51,987 bases of DNA, from positions 1-51,987 of the forward strand of contig CAZIFC010000015.1 of the NCBI GenBank assembly GCA_964538355.1. The letters run 5' to 3'. Numbering within the stretch: the first letter of the stretch is position 1; each line of letters begins with the position of its first letter. Positions 9,536 through 16,957 of the stretch are shown here, one piece after another. The notes under the pieces are model-generated. The model ran no database searches. It was given only the letters and a program-made list of their open reading frames with translations, and was not told the DNA's origin. This DNA is from Bilophila sp964538355. GTDB lineage: Bacteria > Desulfobacterota > Desulfovibrionia > Desulfovibrionales > Desulfovibrionaceae. Made by a program: the position numbers and the translations under genes.

Positions 9536-10722
9536 TCAAGGACGCCGTTATCCTCGGCGCGGGAGCTGCCGGGCTCATGTGCGCCATGACTGCCGGACGG
9601 CGGGGCTTTTCCTGCGCCGTCATCGATCACAGCCCTGTCGCAGGCCGCAAGGTGCGCCTTGCCGGAGGCGGCAAGGGTAATGTTACCAACAAGTTTATTT
9701 CTGCGGAATGGTACGTTGGTTCCCAGCCGAACTTCCCTGAAGCCCTGCTGAAACGCTGCTCCACGGCGTTCGTTCTCCGGATGCTTGAAACCTTCGGCAT
9801 AGACTGGGAAGAACGGGACTACGGACAGATCTTCTGCACCGTACAGGCCGCCCGGCTGGTCGAATCCTTGATGCAGACATGCCGGGATGCGGGAACGGCC
9901 TTTCTGTTCAATGCGGAATTTGGCGATATCACTTATGAAAACGGGATGTTCCACGTCAGTACCTCCAAAGGCGATGTCCATGCGCCCCGCCTTGTCATCG
10001 CTACGGGAAGCCCCGCATGGCCTGCCTGCGGAGCCACGGATGCCGGCATGCGTCTGGCCCGGCAGTGGGGCCACAAGGTTATCCCCGTGCGCCCCGCGCT
10101 GGTTCCGCTCATCTTCCCGGAATCCTGGCCCCTGCACGGCCTGTCGGGAATAAGCCTCACCGCCGCCGTCAGTGCCGGAGGGCGGACCTTCCGCTATCCG
10201 CTGCTGTTTACGCACAAGGGCATGAGCGGCCCGGGAATCCTGCAAGCCTCCTGCTTCTGGAAACCGGGTTCTTCCCTCTCCATCGACTTTCTGCCGGAAC
10301 ACTCCGCGCTCGAGCTGATGCACCTGCCGGAGCACGGCAAAAATACCGTCTTGGGGCTTTTCAGACGCTTCCTGCCCTCACGCCTTGCCGAACGGCTTGT
10401 GCCCGAAACGCTGGCCTCAAAAAAAGTGGCCCAGCTCTCCAAAAAAGAACGGGAAAGCGTCAATGCGGCCCTCCACGCCCACTCGGTGCAGCCGATACGC
10501 TCAGAAGGGATGGGGCACGCCGAGGCTGCCGCTGGCGGCGTGGATACCGCCGATGTGAACCCAAGGACACTGGAAAGCCGCAAACAGCCGGGCCTGTATT
10601 TTGCCGGAGAAGTCCTGGATGTAACGGGGTTACTTGGCGGTTACAACCTCCACTGGGCCTGGGCTTCCGGCAAGGCCGTCGGGGAAAGCTGGAAAGCCAA
10701 ACCGCTTGATTCCCCGTGCTAG
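9532..10722 (+). CDS. BaiN/HI0933-family NAD(P)/FAD-dependent oxidoreductase
   Basis: 396 residues. An N-terminal Rossmann motif (ILGAGAAGLMCAMTAGRRG) binds FAD, followed by the family hallmark AGRKVRLAGGGKGNVTN. The C-terminal EVLDVTGLLGGYNLHWAWASG is the matching FAD-binding end. Family members (YhiN, HI0933, BaiN) are flavoproteins of mostly unknown substrate; BaiN acts in bile-acid reduction, but that cannot be inferred here. Translation probably starts by coupling, since ATG overlaps the darP stop and there is no strong ribosome site. Confidence 0.85.
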   Translation: MIKDAVILGAGAAGLMCAMTAGRRGFSCAVIDHSPVAGRKVRLAGGGKGNVTNKFISAEWYVGSQPNFPEALLKRCSTAFVLRMLETFGIDWEERDYGQIFCTVQAARLVESLMQTCRDAGTAFLFNAEFGDITYENGMFHVSTSKGDVHAPRLVIATGSPAWPACGATDAGMRLARQWGHKVIPVRPALVPLIFPESWPLHGLSGISLTAAVSAGGRTFRYPLLFTHKGMSGPGILQASCFWKPGSSLSIDFLPEHSALELMHLPEHGKNTVLGLFRRFLPSRLAERLVPETLASKKVAQLSKKERESVNAALHAHSVQPIRSEGMGHAEAAAGGVDTADVNPRTLESRKQPGLYFAGEVLDVTGLLGGYNLHWAWASGKAVGESWKAKPLDSPC

Positions 10723-10753
10723 CCCTTTTTCCTTATCTCATTCGAGGCTCATC

Positions 10754-11350
10754 ATGTCGGAAAAACCGAAACGTGACGCCATGCAGCGTCTCACCGATTT
10801 TCTTAACGAAGTAGGGATGCTCCGCCATACCCCGCGGAGTGGCTATGCCTTTCTCGGTTCGGGGCGGGAAACCGTTGCCGAGCACTCGCACAGAACGGCG
10901 GTCATCGGCTACGCGCTGGCAAAACGCACGGGGGCCGATGCCGGGCGCACCGTCATGCTGTGCCTGTTCCACGATCTCCCGGAAGCGCGAACCGGCGACT
11001 TCAATTATGTAAACCGGCTCTACGATACCTCCCGTGAGCGCGAGGCTCTTGAGGATGCGGTGGCGGGCACGGGCCTTGAACAGGATATCCTCTCCATCTG
11101 GGATGAGCACACGGGCAAGGAATCTCCCGAATCCCTGCTGGCCCACGATGCGGATCAGCTCGACTTGATCCTCAATCTCAAGCGGGAAAGCGATCTCGGC
11201 AACCGCTACGCCGACAAATGGCTCGAGAGCGCGGTCCTTCGGCTGCGTACCGACATCGCAAAGGAACTGGCCCAAACCGTCCTCAAAACCGATCATACCG
11301 ACTGGTGGTATCTCGGCCCCGACCGCAGCTGGTGGGAACAAAAAAACTGA
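10754..11350 (+). CDS. HD-domain phosphohydrolase (YfbR / 5'-nucleotidase-like)
   Basis: 198 residues. Metal ligands of an HD domain are visible: His in AEHSHRTAV, the HD pair in CLFHDLPEARTGD, and the distal Asp in LLAHDADQLDLIL. Length and the short N-terminal LTDFLNEVGMLRHTPR match the YfbR/HDDC2 group, which dephosphorylates deoxynucleoside monophosphates. It follows the flavoprotein by 31 bases and ends in a strong terminator. Substrate not provable from sequence. Confidence 0.85.
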   Translation: MSEKPKRDAMQRLTDFLNEVGMLRHTPRSGYAFLGSGRETVAEHSHRTAVIGYALAKRTGADAGRTVMLCLFHDLPEARTGDFNYVNRLYDTSREREALEDAVAGTGLEQDILSIWDEHTGKESPESLLAHDADQLDLILNLKRESDLGNRYADKWLESAVLRLRTDIAKELAQTVLKTDHTDWWYLGPDRSWWEQKN

Positions 11351-11371
11351 ACCCGCCCGTATCCTGAACGC

Positions 11372-11396
11372 AAAGCCCCTTATGGGGCTTTTTTTA
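11372..11396 (+). terminator. Intrinsic terminator of the darP-BaiN-HD operon
   Basis: AAAGCCCC / GGGGCTTT stem (11372-11379 with 11384-11391) followed by a T run. Confidence 0.85.
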
Positions 11397-11729
11397 TGCC
11401 CTGTAACGAACATCGTTTGTGCACATCGGAAACAATTGTGCATAACTCTGTTCATAAAACGTTCCTAATTCAAATATCCATTTAAAATAAAAAAGAATCG
11501 ATGCTGAAAACAGGGGAGGAGGGGAAACAAGCCCGCGCCCAATCCTCCCCGACGTATGTTCATAAAAATGTGCACAATCTGTGCATAATTTAGTTATCAT
11601 ATTGTTTTATATCGTTTTATAAAGACGTATTTTTTCTTTTCCCTGGCGGGAGGGCGGGCCTGTCGGCTTTTTGTTCCTAACTCCGGCAACCGTATAAGAT
11701 ACTAGGATTTTTTAGTGTTCAAAAACAAA
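11397..11729. other. AT-rich non-coding region with duplicated DnaA-box-like sites
   Basis: No gene is visible between two convergent operons. The region carries two copies of an arrangement consisting of TGTGCACA followed by TGTGCATAA (11418-11426 + 11437-11445, and 11569-11577 + 11580-11588). TGTGCATAA is the complement of TTATGCACA, which fits the TTATNCACA DnaA box. GTTCATAAAA also occurs twice (near 11450 and 11559). From 11589 to 11640 the DNA is markedly AT-rich. It may be part of the origin or a DnaA-titration site, about 3.7 kb from dnaA. Confidence 0.45.
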
Positions 11730-11763
11730 AAAGGTTCCTTCCGCATACACGGAAGGAACCTTT
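11730..11763 (-). terminator. Intrinsic terminator of the small-ORF unit
   Basis: AAAGGTTCCTTCC (11730-11742) pairs with 11751-11763. On the minus strand the stem runs into TTTTTTGTTTTT, so it ends the leftward transcript containing the two small membrane ORFs. Confidence 0.85.
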
Positions 11764-11809
11764 GCAAAACAAAACAGCAGGGTTTGCTCGGACACGGCCC
11801 TTTTTCAGG

Positions 11810-11980
11810 CTAGAGCTGACCTTTTTCTTTTTTTTCACGCAGTTCCGCTTCATGAAGCTCTTTTGGGAGAGCCTCCAGCCCGTCAGCCTCGGGCCGCATC
11901 ACGATTCCGTGCCGCCGGGCGAGCCACAGAATAGCCACAGTTACGCACAATACGAGAACGGTGATGATGGTTTCAATCAT
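11810..11980 (-). CDS. 56-residue single-pass membrane protein
   Basis: MIETIITVLVLCVTVAILWLARRHG forms an N-terminal membrane helix with a positive cytoplasmic edge, followed by a charged amphipathic tail (EALPKELHEAELREKKEKGQL). I recognise no family. It starts five bases after the TAG at 11988-11986 that would end the upstream small ORF if its UGA is read through. It has no convincing ribosome site of its own, so coupling is plausible. A good minus-strand terminator lies just downstream. Too short for routine gene finders, but the helix-plus-tail layout and operon position argue it is real. Confidence 0.55.
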   Translation of the reverse strand: MIETIITVLVLCVTVAILWLARRHGIVMRPEADGLEALPKELHEAELREKKEKGQL

Positions 11981-11985
11981 GGCGG

Positions 11986-12147
11986 CTACTTGATGATAAG
12001 ACGCTTGTCCTTGTCATCGTTCCCTTCACGGGGAACGGCCCGAACGCCTCAGCCACAGGGCATGATGTCCAGTCCGGCCTTCTTTGCCAGACGGAGCACG
12101 ACCAGAGCCGCAACAACGGCCCCAATCAAAAAGAGAGCTTCCCACAT
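11986..12147 (-). CDS. Small membrane ORF with in-frame UGA: 32 residues, or 53 with selenocysteine
   Basis: ATG 12147 follows AGGAGA with good spacing. The peptide MWEALFLIGAVVAALVVLRL is a membrane helix; AKKAGLDIMPCG follows, then UGA (12051-12049). Reading UGA as Sec continues GVRAVPREGNDDKDKRLIIK to a TAG at 11988-11986, giving a PCG-Sec-GVR motif. A 7-bp hairpin (CGTTCCC, loop CGTGAA, GGGAACG; 12037-12018) begins 11 bases after the UGA, the spacing known for the E. coli SECIS upper stem-loop, and its loop contains GU. If UGA is a plain stop the product is 32 residues. I know no named family. Coding status likely; Sec reading is inference. Confidence 0.5.
12018..12037 (-). promoter_or_regulatory. 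Candidate bacterial SECIS-like stem-loop
   Basis: Minus-strand hairpin of seven base pairs with a six-base loop, 11 nt downstream of an in-frame UGA. No T run follows, so it is not a terminator. Confidence 0.4.
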
Positions 12148-12176
12148 ACGCCATCTCCTGTAACGGTTGTTGTCCA

Positions 12177-12204
12177 AGAATAATCAGTATCGTTTTTTTG
12201 GCAA
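12177..12204 (-). promoter_or_regulatory. Putative promoter of the small membrane ORFs
   Basis: On the minus strand TTGCCA (12204-12199), a 16-base spacer, then TATTCT (12182-12177), placed just after the queA stop and 30 bases before the small-ORF ATG. Confidence 0.4.
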
Positions 12205-12205
12205 C

Positions 12206-13303
12206 TTACCGGATCAGCATGGCATCCCCGTAGGAAAAGAAGCGATACCCTTCCCGCACGGCCTCGTTGTAGGTTTCCAGCATCCGTTCGCGCCCGGTCA
12301 GCGCGGAAACGAGCATCAGCAGGGTGGATTCGGGAAGATGGAAGTTGGTGATCAGCCCATCGACGACATGGAAGGTATACCCCGGCCAGATAAAACAATT
12401 GATCCAGCCCTGATAGGCCGAAAGAACGCCCTGATGCATCCCGGCGACGCCTTCAAGCGTCCGCGCGGAGGTGGTGCCCACGGCGATGACGGGGCGGCCT
12501 TCCGCCCTGGCTCTTGCTATGGCGTCTGCCGTCGCCTGCGGCACTTCGACGAATTCCGCATGCATGGCGTGCTCGCGGATATCCTCGCAGCGTACGGGGC
12601 TGAAAGTCCCGTAACCGACATGGAGGGTCACTTCCGCCCATTCGACGCCCGCAGCAGCCATTTCTGCGCGCAGTTCGGGCGTAAAATGCAGGCCAGCCGT
12701 CGGCGCAGCCACAGATCCCGCCTTGTCGTCTCTGGCGTAGACAGTCTGGTACGAGCCACGGTCATCCCGGGTATCCTCGCGGTGGATATAGGGAGGCAGA
12801 GGCAGATGTCCCCGGGATTCAAAAATATTTCGGATATCCCCGTTCCAGTGGAGCCGAACCGTGTGCTTGCCGAACTCGCCCTTGGCGAGCACTTCAACCT
12901 GCAAATCGTCGCCAAAGGACAAGGTTTCTCCCACGCCCGCATGTTTGCCGGGCTTGATCAGCCCTTCGGCCTCGGCACAATGCCAGCCATTGCCCTCGCC
13001 GTGCCGTTCCAGCAGCGGCATGGGCGTCAGCAAAAGGAACTCCATCTTGCCGCCGGTGGGCCGCTGCCCAAGCATCCGGGCAGGAACAACGCGGGAATTA
13101 TTGGCAATCAGCAAGGCTCCCTTGGGAAGGAATTCGAGCAGACGGGAAAAAGACGCATGCGTTCGGGTTCCAGCGGCCCTGTCCAGCACCAGCAGACGCG
13201 ACGCACCACGTTCGCCGGGATGTTGGGCTATGCATTCGGGAGGAAGATTGTAGCGGTAGGAGGAAAGCAGGACATCGGCTTCAGATTGCGGGATGGAAAA
13301 CAT
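12206..13303 (-). CDS. queA: S-adenosylmethionine:tRNA ribosyltransferase-isomerase
   Basis: 365 residues, typical for QueA, which transfers and isomerises ribose from SAM onto preQ1 in tRNA to form epoxyqueuosine. Conserved blocks include YRYNLPPECIAQHP at the N-terminus, LIANNSRVVPARMLGQRPTGGKMEFLLL, APTAGLHFTPEL, HVGYGTFSPVR, and the C-terminal LITNFHLPESTLLMLVSALTGRE. AAGGA lies six bases before the ATG. It sits 126 bases downstream of the M23 peptidase, both leftward, away from dnaA. Confidence 0.96.
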   Translation of the reverse strand: MFSIPQSEADVLLSSYRYNLPPECIAQHPGERGASRLLVLDRAAGTRTHASFSRLLEFLPKGALLIANNSRVVPARMLGQRPTGGKMEFLLLTPMPLLERHGEGNGWHCAEAEGLIKPGKHAGVGETLSFGDDLQVEVLAKGEFGKHTVRLHWNGDIRNIFESRGHLPLPPYIHREDTRDDRGSYQTVYARDDKAGSVAAPTAGLHFTPELRAEMAAAGVEWAEVTLHVGYGTFSPVRCEDIREHAMHAEFVEVPQATADAIARARAEGRPVIAVGTTSARTLEGVAGMHQGVLSAYQGWINCFIWPGYTFHVVDGLITNFHLPESTLLMLVSALTGRERMLETYNEAVREGYRFFSYGDAMLIR

Positions 13304-13429
13304 GTATATCCTTGTGGTTGGATCGCCTGCCCTGTGAAAGGCAGACTCTTCGTGACGAGGTGGATGCCCGCCTTTTACCACCCAAGCCGCACTTGCGAAA
13401 CCCCGGATTCTTGCCTTCTCCCGCTCCCG

Positions 13430-14923
13430 TCACCAGGAATAGTCCGAAAGATCCTTTTTGCCTGTGAGATAGGCGGTCACCAGAGCCTTGCGCCGTTTGA
13501 ATTCGTCCATGCGCTTGCGGGAAATGCCGTCCCCCCGCTGCGAAACCACCTTGGCAGGATTGATATACTGCCCGTTCTTCTTGATCCGGAAATCCAGATG
13601 GGGACCGGTGGCGTAGCCGGTAGCCCCGACATAGCCGATGACTTGCCCCTGACGGACACGGGTTCCCGCCTTGACGGACGGCGCAAAACGCGAAAGGTGC
13701 GAATACATGGACTCCAACCCACCGGAATGCTTGAGCACAACCATGTTGCCGTAACCGTTGCCCCACCCGGCTTTTTCTACCGTGCCGTCACCTACGGCCT
13801 TCACCGGCGTTCCCGAAGGAGCGGCATAATCCACCCCCTGATGCGGTTTGTGCGTCTTGAAAATCGGGTGCTTGCGGTTCATGGAATACCCAGAGGAAAT
13901 ACGGGTAAAGGCCAGAGGCGACTTGAGCAGCGTCTTTTTGAGGCTTTCGCCCCGGGCATTGAAAAACGCCTCGCCATCCTCGGTGGAAAAAAGATAGGCC
14001 TCGTAGGTTTTGCCCTGATTGGTAAATGTGGCCCCGAGAACCTTGCCGTATCCCTTGAACTCGTCACCGCGGAAGCGTTTCTCGATCAGCAGCGAAAAGC
14101 GGTCTCCTTCACGCACGTCTTTGATAAAATTGATTTCAGAACCAAAAATATCCGCAATCCTGACTGCCAGAATGGGGGATTCCCCCGTAGACGCCAGCGA
14201 TTCGAACAGGCTCGACTGAATGGTTCCGCTTACGCGCACAAGGCTATGATCATAGACAATCGGCTCTACATGGGCCGCAAACCCGTTGTCGGTACGGGTC
14301 ACGATAAGCTTTTTGCGTTCGTCGATTTCGTACTCGAAGCGTTCCATGTCCTCGCCGTCGGAAGACCGGACAACCGTATAGGGCTGTCCCGTGCGTATCC
14401 TGTTGAGAGGATGGACCTTTTGGGTTGCATCCAGCAGCTGTTGCAGCGAATCCTGCGGCAAATAGGAAGAAAGGATGCCGGAGGCACTGTCCCCCTTCTC
14501 AATCACGCCGTTGACGACGGCGTCTGGCTGCTCTTCAGATGCCCGGGCAACTTCCGCCGGCTGTTCCAGAGGCGGTTCGGACGATGGGGGGGCAAGGCTC
14601 TCCTCAACAGGCTCGGCAGGCTTAACAGACTCGGGGGAGGCGGGCGGCGGGGCGGCGGGACGCAGGGCGACAGCCTCCGCAGCCCGTTCCTTCAGGGCAA
14701 ACAAGGAAGGGATGACCTGTTCTTTCAAGATCTCCTCAAGAGCGGAAACGGCCTGAACCTGCTCGTCGGGAATCATCAGGGATGCCTCGTGCCGGGTGCT
14801 GACAACATACATGCCGCCTACTACGCACAAAAGACACACAAAGCTGATGAGAATAGCACCTGCGGAAGGAGTGTTTCGCAAGAGAAAAACCACACTGTCT
14901 AAAAAGGGATTGCACCCCGGCAA
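13430..14923 (-). CDS. M23-family (LytM) metallopeptidase, membrane-anchored
   Basis: About 497 residues. An N-terminal hydrophobic helix (ILISFVCLLCVVGGMYVV) anchors it; a Pro/Ala/Glu-rich linker follows (about 85-135), then a central domain and a C-terminal LytM domain that would cut peptidoglycan crosslinks. The first zinc motif HQGVDYAAP gives His361 and Asp365. The second reads GPHLDFR (His442, Asp444) where the family usually has HxH, so one canonical ligand is Asp. The frame opens with TTG at 14923 without a good ribosome site; a start a little further downstream is possible. Divergent from dnaA. Confidence 0.85.
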   Translation of the reverse strand: MPGCNPFLDSVVFLLRNTPSAGAILISFVCLLCVVGGMYVVSTRHEASLMIPDEQVQAVSALEEILKEQVIPSLFALKERAAEAVALRPAAPPPASPESVKPAEPVEESLAPPSSEPPLEQPAEVARASEEQPDAVVNGVIEKGDSASGILSSYLPQDSLQQLLDATQKVHPLNRIRTGQPYTVVRSSDGEDMERFEYEIDERKKLIVTRTDNGFAAHVEPIVYDHSLVRVSGTIQSSLFESLASTGESPILAVRIADIFGSEINFIKDVREGDRFSLLIEKRFRGDEFKGYGKVLGATFTNQGKTYEAYLFSTEDGEAFFNARGESLKKTLLKSPLAFTRISSGYSMNRKHPIFKTHKPHQGVDYAAPSGTPVKAVGDGTVEKAGWGNGYGNMVVLKHSGGLESMYSHLSRFAPSVKAGTRVRQGQVIGYVGATGYATGPHLDFRIKKNGQYINPAKVVSQRGDGISRKRMDEFKRRKALVTAYLTGKKDLSDYSW

Positions 14924-15154
14924 ACAGGCGGGGCGTTCAAATTTTTGTATGGAAGGGCCTTATATTCTTTACTGTATCAACCCCTACGGGCCTTGTCCAG
15001 AAACCTCTGTTCCTGTCTTCGCGGCCTGTTGCGGCCTCTTTTTGCCACGCGCCCCGCGCCCGCTTTCCATAGGGCAGGCAATGGTCTCCGGCCCGCTCCC
15101 GCCGGGCCTGCCCGCCCCTGCTCTTCCACTGTTTTGCAACAGCTGTTCCATAGG

Positions 15155-15163
15155 TTATCCACA
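15155..15163 (+). promoter_or_regulatory. Perfect DnaA box (TTATCCACA)
   Basis: Exact match to the consensus, 12 bases upstream of the dnaA -35 element, a position suited to autoregulation or origin function. Confidence 0.7.
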
Positions 15164-15175
15164 GGGGGGTTTTAC

Positions 15176-15204
15176 TTGTGTAACGTACTTTTTTTTGCTA
15201 TATT
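15176..15204 (+). promoter_or_regulatory. dnaA promoter
   Basis: TTGTGT (15176-15181), 17-base spacer, TATATT (15199-15204) preceded by TGC as an extended -10. Predicted transcription start near 15211. Confidence 0.6.
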
Positions 15205-15252
15205 TTTCCCTTCGGGAACAGGGGATTTCACGCTTCCTTTTTCACCATCTTT

Positions 15253-16818
15253 TTGACTGGCTCAGGCTCGGGCCTTGTGGAGCTTCGCAACGCCGTGTCC
15301 AAAGAAACGTTACGCCGCCACCTCCTCACGCCTTCTTCCGCCGAAACGCCCCTGGAAGCCGGTTCCTCGCTGCTTTCCTGCTTTACCAGTGCCGGAAGCC
15401 CGAAACCCCTGCTCCAACGGCTTTCCGCCGGAGGGGAAGCGATGGAGCCGTGCTCCGAAAAAGCCCTCAAAAGCTGGTTTGATCCGCTTGAAATCGTTTT
15501 CGACGAAGCCGCCGGAACCTTGGCGGTCCGCTTTCCCCACACCTTTTTCGGTATCCGCTTCTTCAACCTTTTTCAAAAACTCTTTGAACGCAAGGCTCGG
15601 GAATTGTGGGGGAAAAACATTTCCATCTCCTATGGTTCAGGAAAATTCGTCCCCACGCCTCCGCTGCCGTTCGTCCAGCCAGCTCCCGCCGCCGAACCGG
15701 AAGGGGCGGGCGGGCAAGCCCCCTTTGGAGAAGAATGGACATTTGAAACCTTTATCGGAAACGGCAGGCACAAGTGGGCGTTGAGCCTTGCCAGAAACAT
15801 CGCAACGCAAGCGGCAGCCCGCACCGCCGGGCATCCGGCGACCGCAGACGGCTCTCCCGCCGCTTCGGGGCTGTTTGTGCTCTGCGGGCCGCACGGCACG
15901 GGCAAGACCCATTTGCTGCGCGCCGTGGGCAACGAGCTGTTCCGCACGCTGGGGGACAATCTTTACTGCGCCTCCCTGAGCGACCTCGAACTGCTGTATT
16001 CCGACAAATCCCCCCTGGCCGCGCGGCAGGAGCTTTTTGCAAAGGAAGCCTTGCTTATCGATGACTTCCAGCATCTCAGGCGCATTCCAGAAAAGCCTGT
16101 CGCGTCACTGCGCCCCCAGCAGGCGACCCCGCAGGAGAAAGCCTCCGTGCCTACCCTGCGTGAGGAACTGTGCCTCCTTCTTGATCGCTTCGTGGATCAG
16201 GGAAAAACCGTTGTCATTGCTGGAGAAGGGAGGCCAAGGGACTGGGCTGCGGGCCGCTCCCTGAGTTCCCGCCTGGAAACGGGGATGTGGGCGGAGCTTC
16301 CCGAACCGGATCTTGATGTCCGCCTGCGCTACGCCCAGCGGCAGGTTCGCCAGCGGCAGCTCCGCATATCCCGGGAACAGCTCCAGCTCATCGCCCAGCA
16401 TTGCCCGGACATACGCAGGCTTTCAGGAATGCTTGTCCGTGTGGCGTCGCACCGTTCTCTGCTGGGGGAACTTTCCGAACAGGATCTGCTCGCCATCGTG
16501 CGGCAGGGCGGCGAAGAGGCGGCCCTCACGCCTCACGTCATTATCAGTATTGTCGGGGAACGCTGCGGCTTTTCCGGCAAGGACATCACGGGCGAAAAAC
16601 GCCGCCCGGATCTGGTGCAGGCCCGGCAGATTGCCATGTTTCTGTGCCGGGAACTTCTCGGCCATTCCTATCCCGTCATCGGGCGCGTGTTCGGCGGGAA
16701 GGACCACAGCACGGTGATGCACGGGGTAAAAAAGATCAAATCATTACAAAAAGATGATCGACTTGTGCACACAATGGTAACAGAACTGACAAAAGCGTGC
16801 CTTGAATACAGGATCTAG
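15253..16818 (+). CDS. dnaA: Chromosomal replication initiator protein DnaA
   Basis: Up to 521 residues from a TTG start at 15253. ATG 15442, with GGAGGGGAAGCG just before it, would give 458 residues, the usual DnaA length, but trims the start of domain I. Visible parts: domain I (KSWFDPLEIVF, RFPHTFFGIRFFN), a Pro/Ala-rich linker, the AAA+ domain with Walker A GPHGTGKTH (Lys218 in the long form) and Walker B LLIDDFQHL, and domain IV with the box-binding signature GGKDHSTVMHGVKKI. It opens oriC by ATP-dependent assembly on DnaA boxes and heads the dnaA-dnaN-gyrB-gyrA block. Confidence 0.95.
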   Translation: MTGSGSGLVELRNAVSKETLRRHLLTPSSAETPLEAGSSLLSCFTSAGSPKPLLQRLSAGGEAMEPCSEKALKSWFDPLEIVFDEAAGTLAVRFPHTFFGIRFFNLFQKLFERKARELWGKNISISYGSGKFVPTPPLPFVQPAPAAEPEGAGGQAPFGEEWTFETFIGNGRHKWALSLARNIATQAAARTAGHPATADGSPAASGLFVLCGPHGTGKTHLLRAVGNELFRTLGDNLYCASLSDLELLYSDKSPLAARQELFAKEALLIDDFQHLRRIPEKPVASLRPQQATPQEKASVPTLREELCLLLDRFVDQGKTVVIAGEGRPRDWAAGRSLSSRLETGMWAELPEPDLDVRLRYAQRQVRQRQLRISREQLQLIAQHCPDIRRLSGMLVRVASHRSLLGELSEQDLLAIVRQGGEEAALTPHVIISIVGERCGFSGKDITGEKRRPDLVQARQIAMFLCRELLGHSYPVIGRVFGGKDHSTVMHGVKKIKSLQKDDRLVHTMVTELTKACLEYRI

Positions 16819-16822
16819 GGCT

Positions 16823-16843
16823 GCGAACAGGGGGCGTGTTCGC
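16823..16843 (+). other. Hairpin after dnaA
   Basis: GCGAACA (16823-16829) pairs with TGTTCGC (16837-16843), four bases past the dnaA stop. No T run follows, so transcript processing or pausing is as likely as termination. Confidence 0.45.
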
Positions 16844-16845
16844 AA

Positions 16846-16878
16846 CGTTCCTGAAGCGTTCCCGAAACGTTCCTAAAA
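16846..16878 (+). repeat. Three tandem 11-bp repeats between dnaA and dnaN
   Basis: CGTTCCTGAAG, CGTTCCCGAAA and CGTTCCTAAAA follow without gaps (starts 16846, 16857, 16868). The same AACGTTCCT word occurs once in the AT-rich region at 11459. The 11-bp phase places the motif on one DNA face, like protein-binding iterons. Confidence 0.6.
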
Positions 16879-16957
16879 AAACGTGTTATTTCTTCCAATT
16901 AAGAAAGTTAGACACAATACGCGTCTCTTAATAAACAACAATAAGGAATTTATAAAA

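Larger units (their letters stand above)
14924..15252. other. dnaA upstream region, candidate origin segment
   Basis: 329 bases between the leftward M23 gene and dnaA. It contains one perfect DnaA box (15155-15163), the dnaA promoter and a short T-rich AT stretch (15189-15208). The left part is G+C-rich without recognisable features. Transcription diverges here, as is usual near an origin, but one strong box is few for a complete oriC. Confidence 0.45.

Noticed and set aside
7828..10722. BaiN-like flavoprotein as a bile-acid enzyme
   Set aside because: The HI0933 family is broad and no other bile-acid genes are nearby; the name is used for fold only.
12167..14902. A 911-codon plus-strand frame antisense to queA and the M23 peptidase
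   Set aside because: Both minus-strand genes have clear family motifs; the plus-strand frame spans their intergenic gap and shows no domain.
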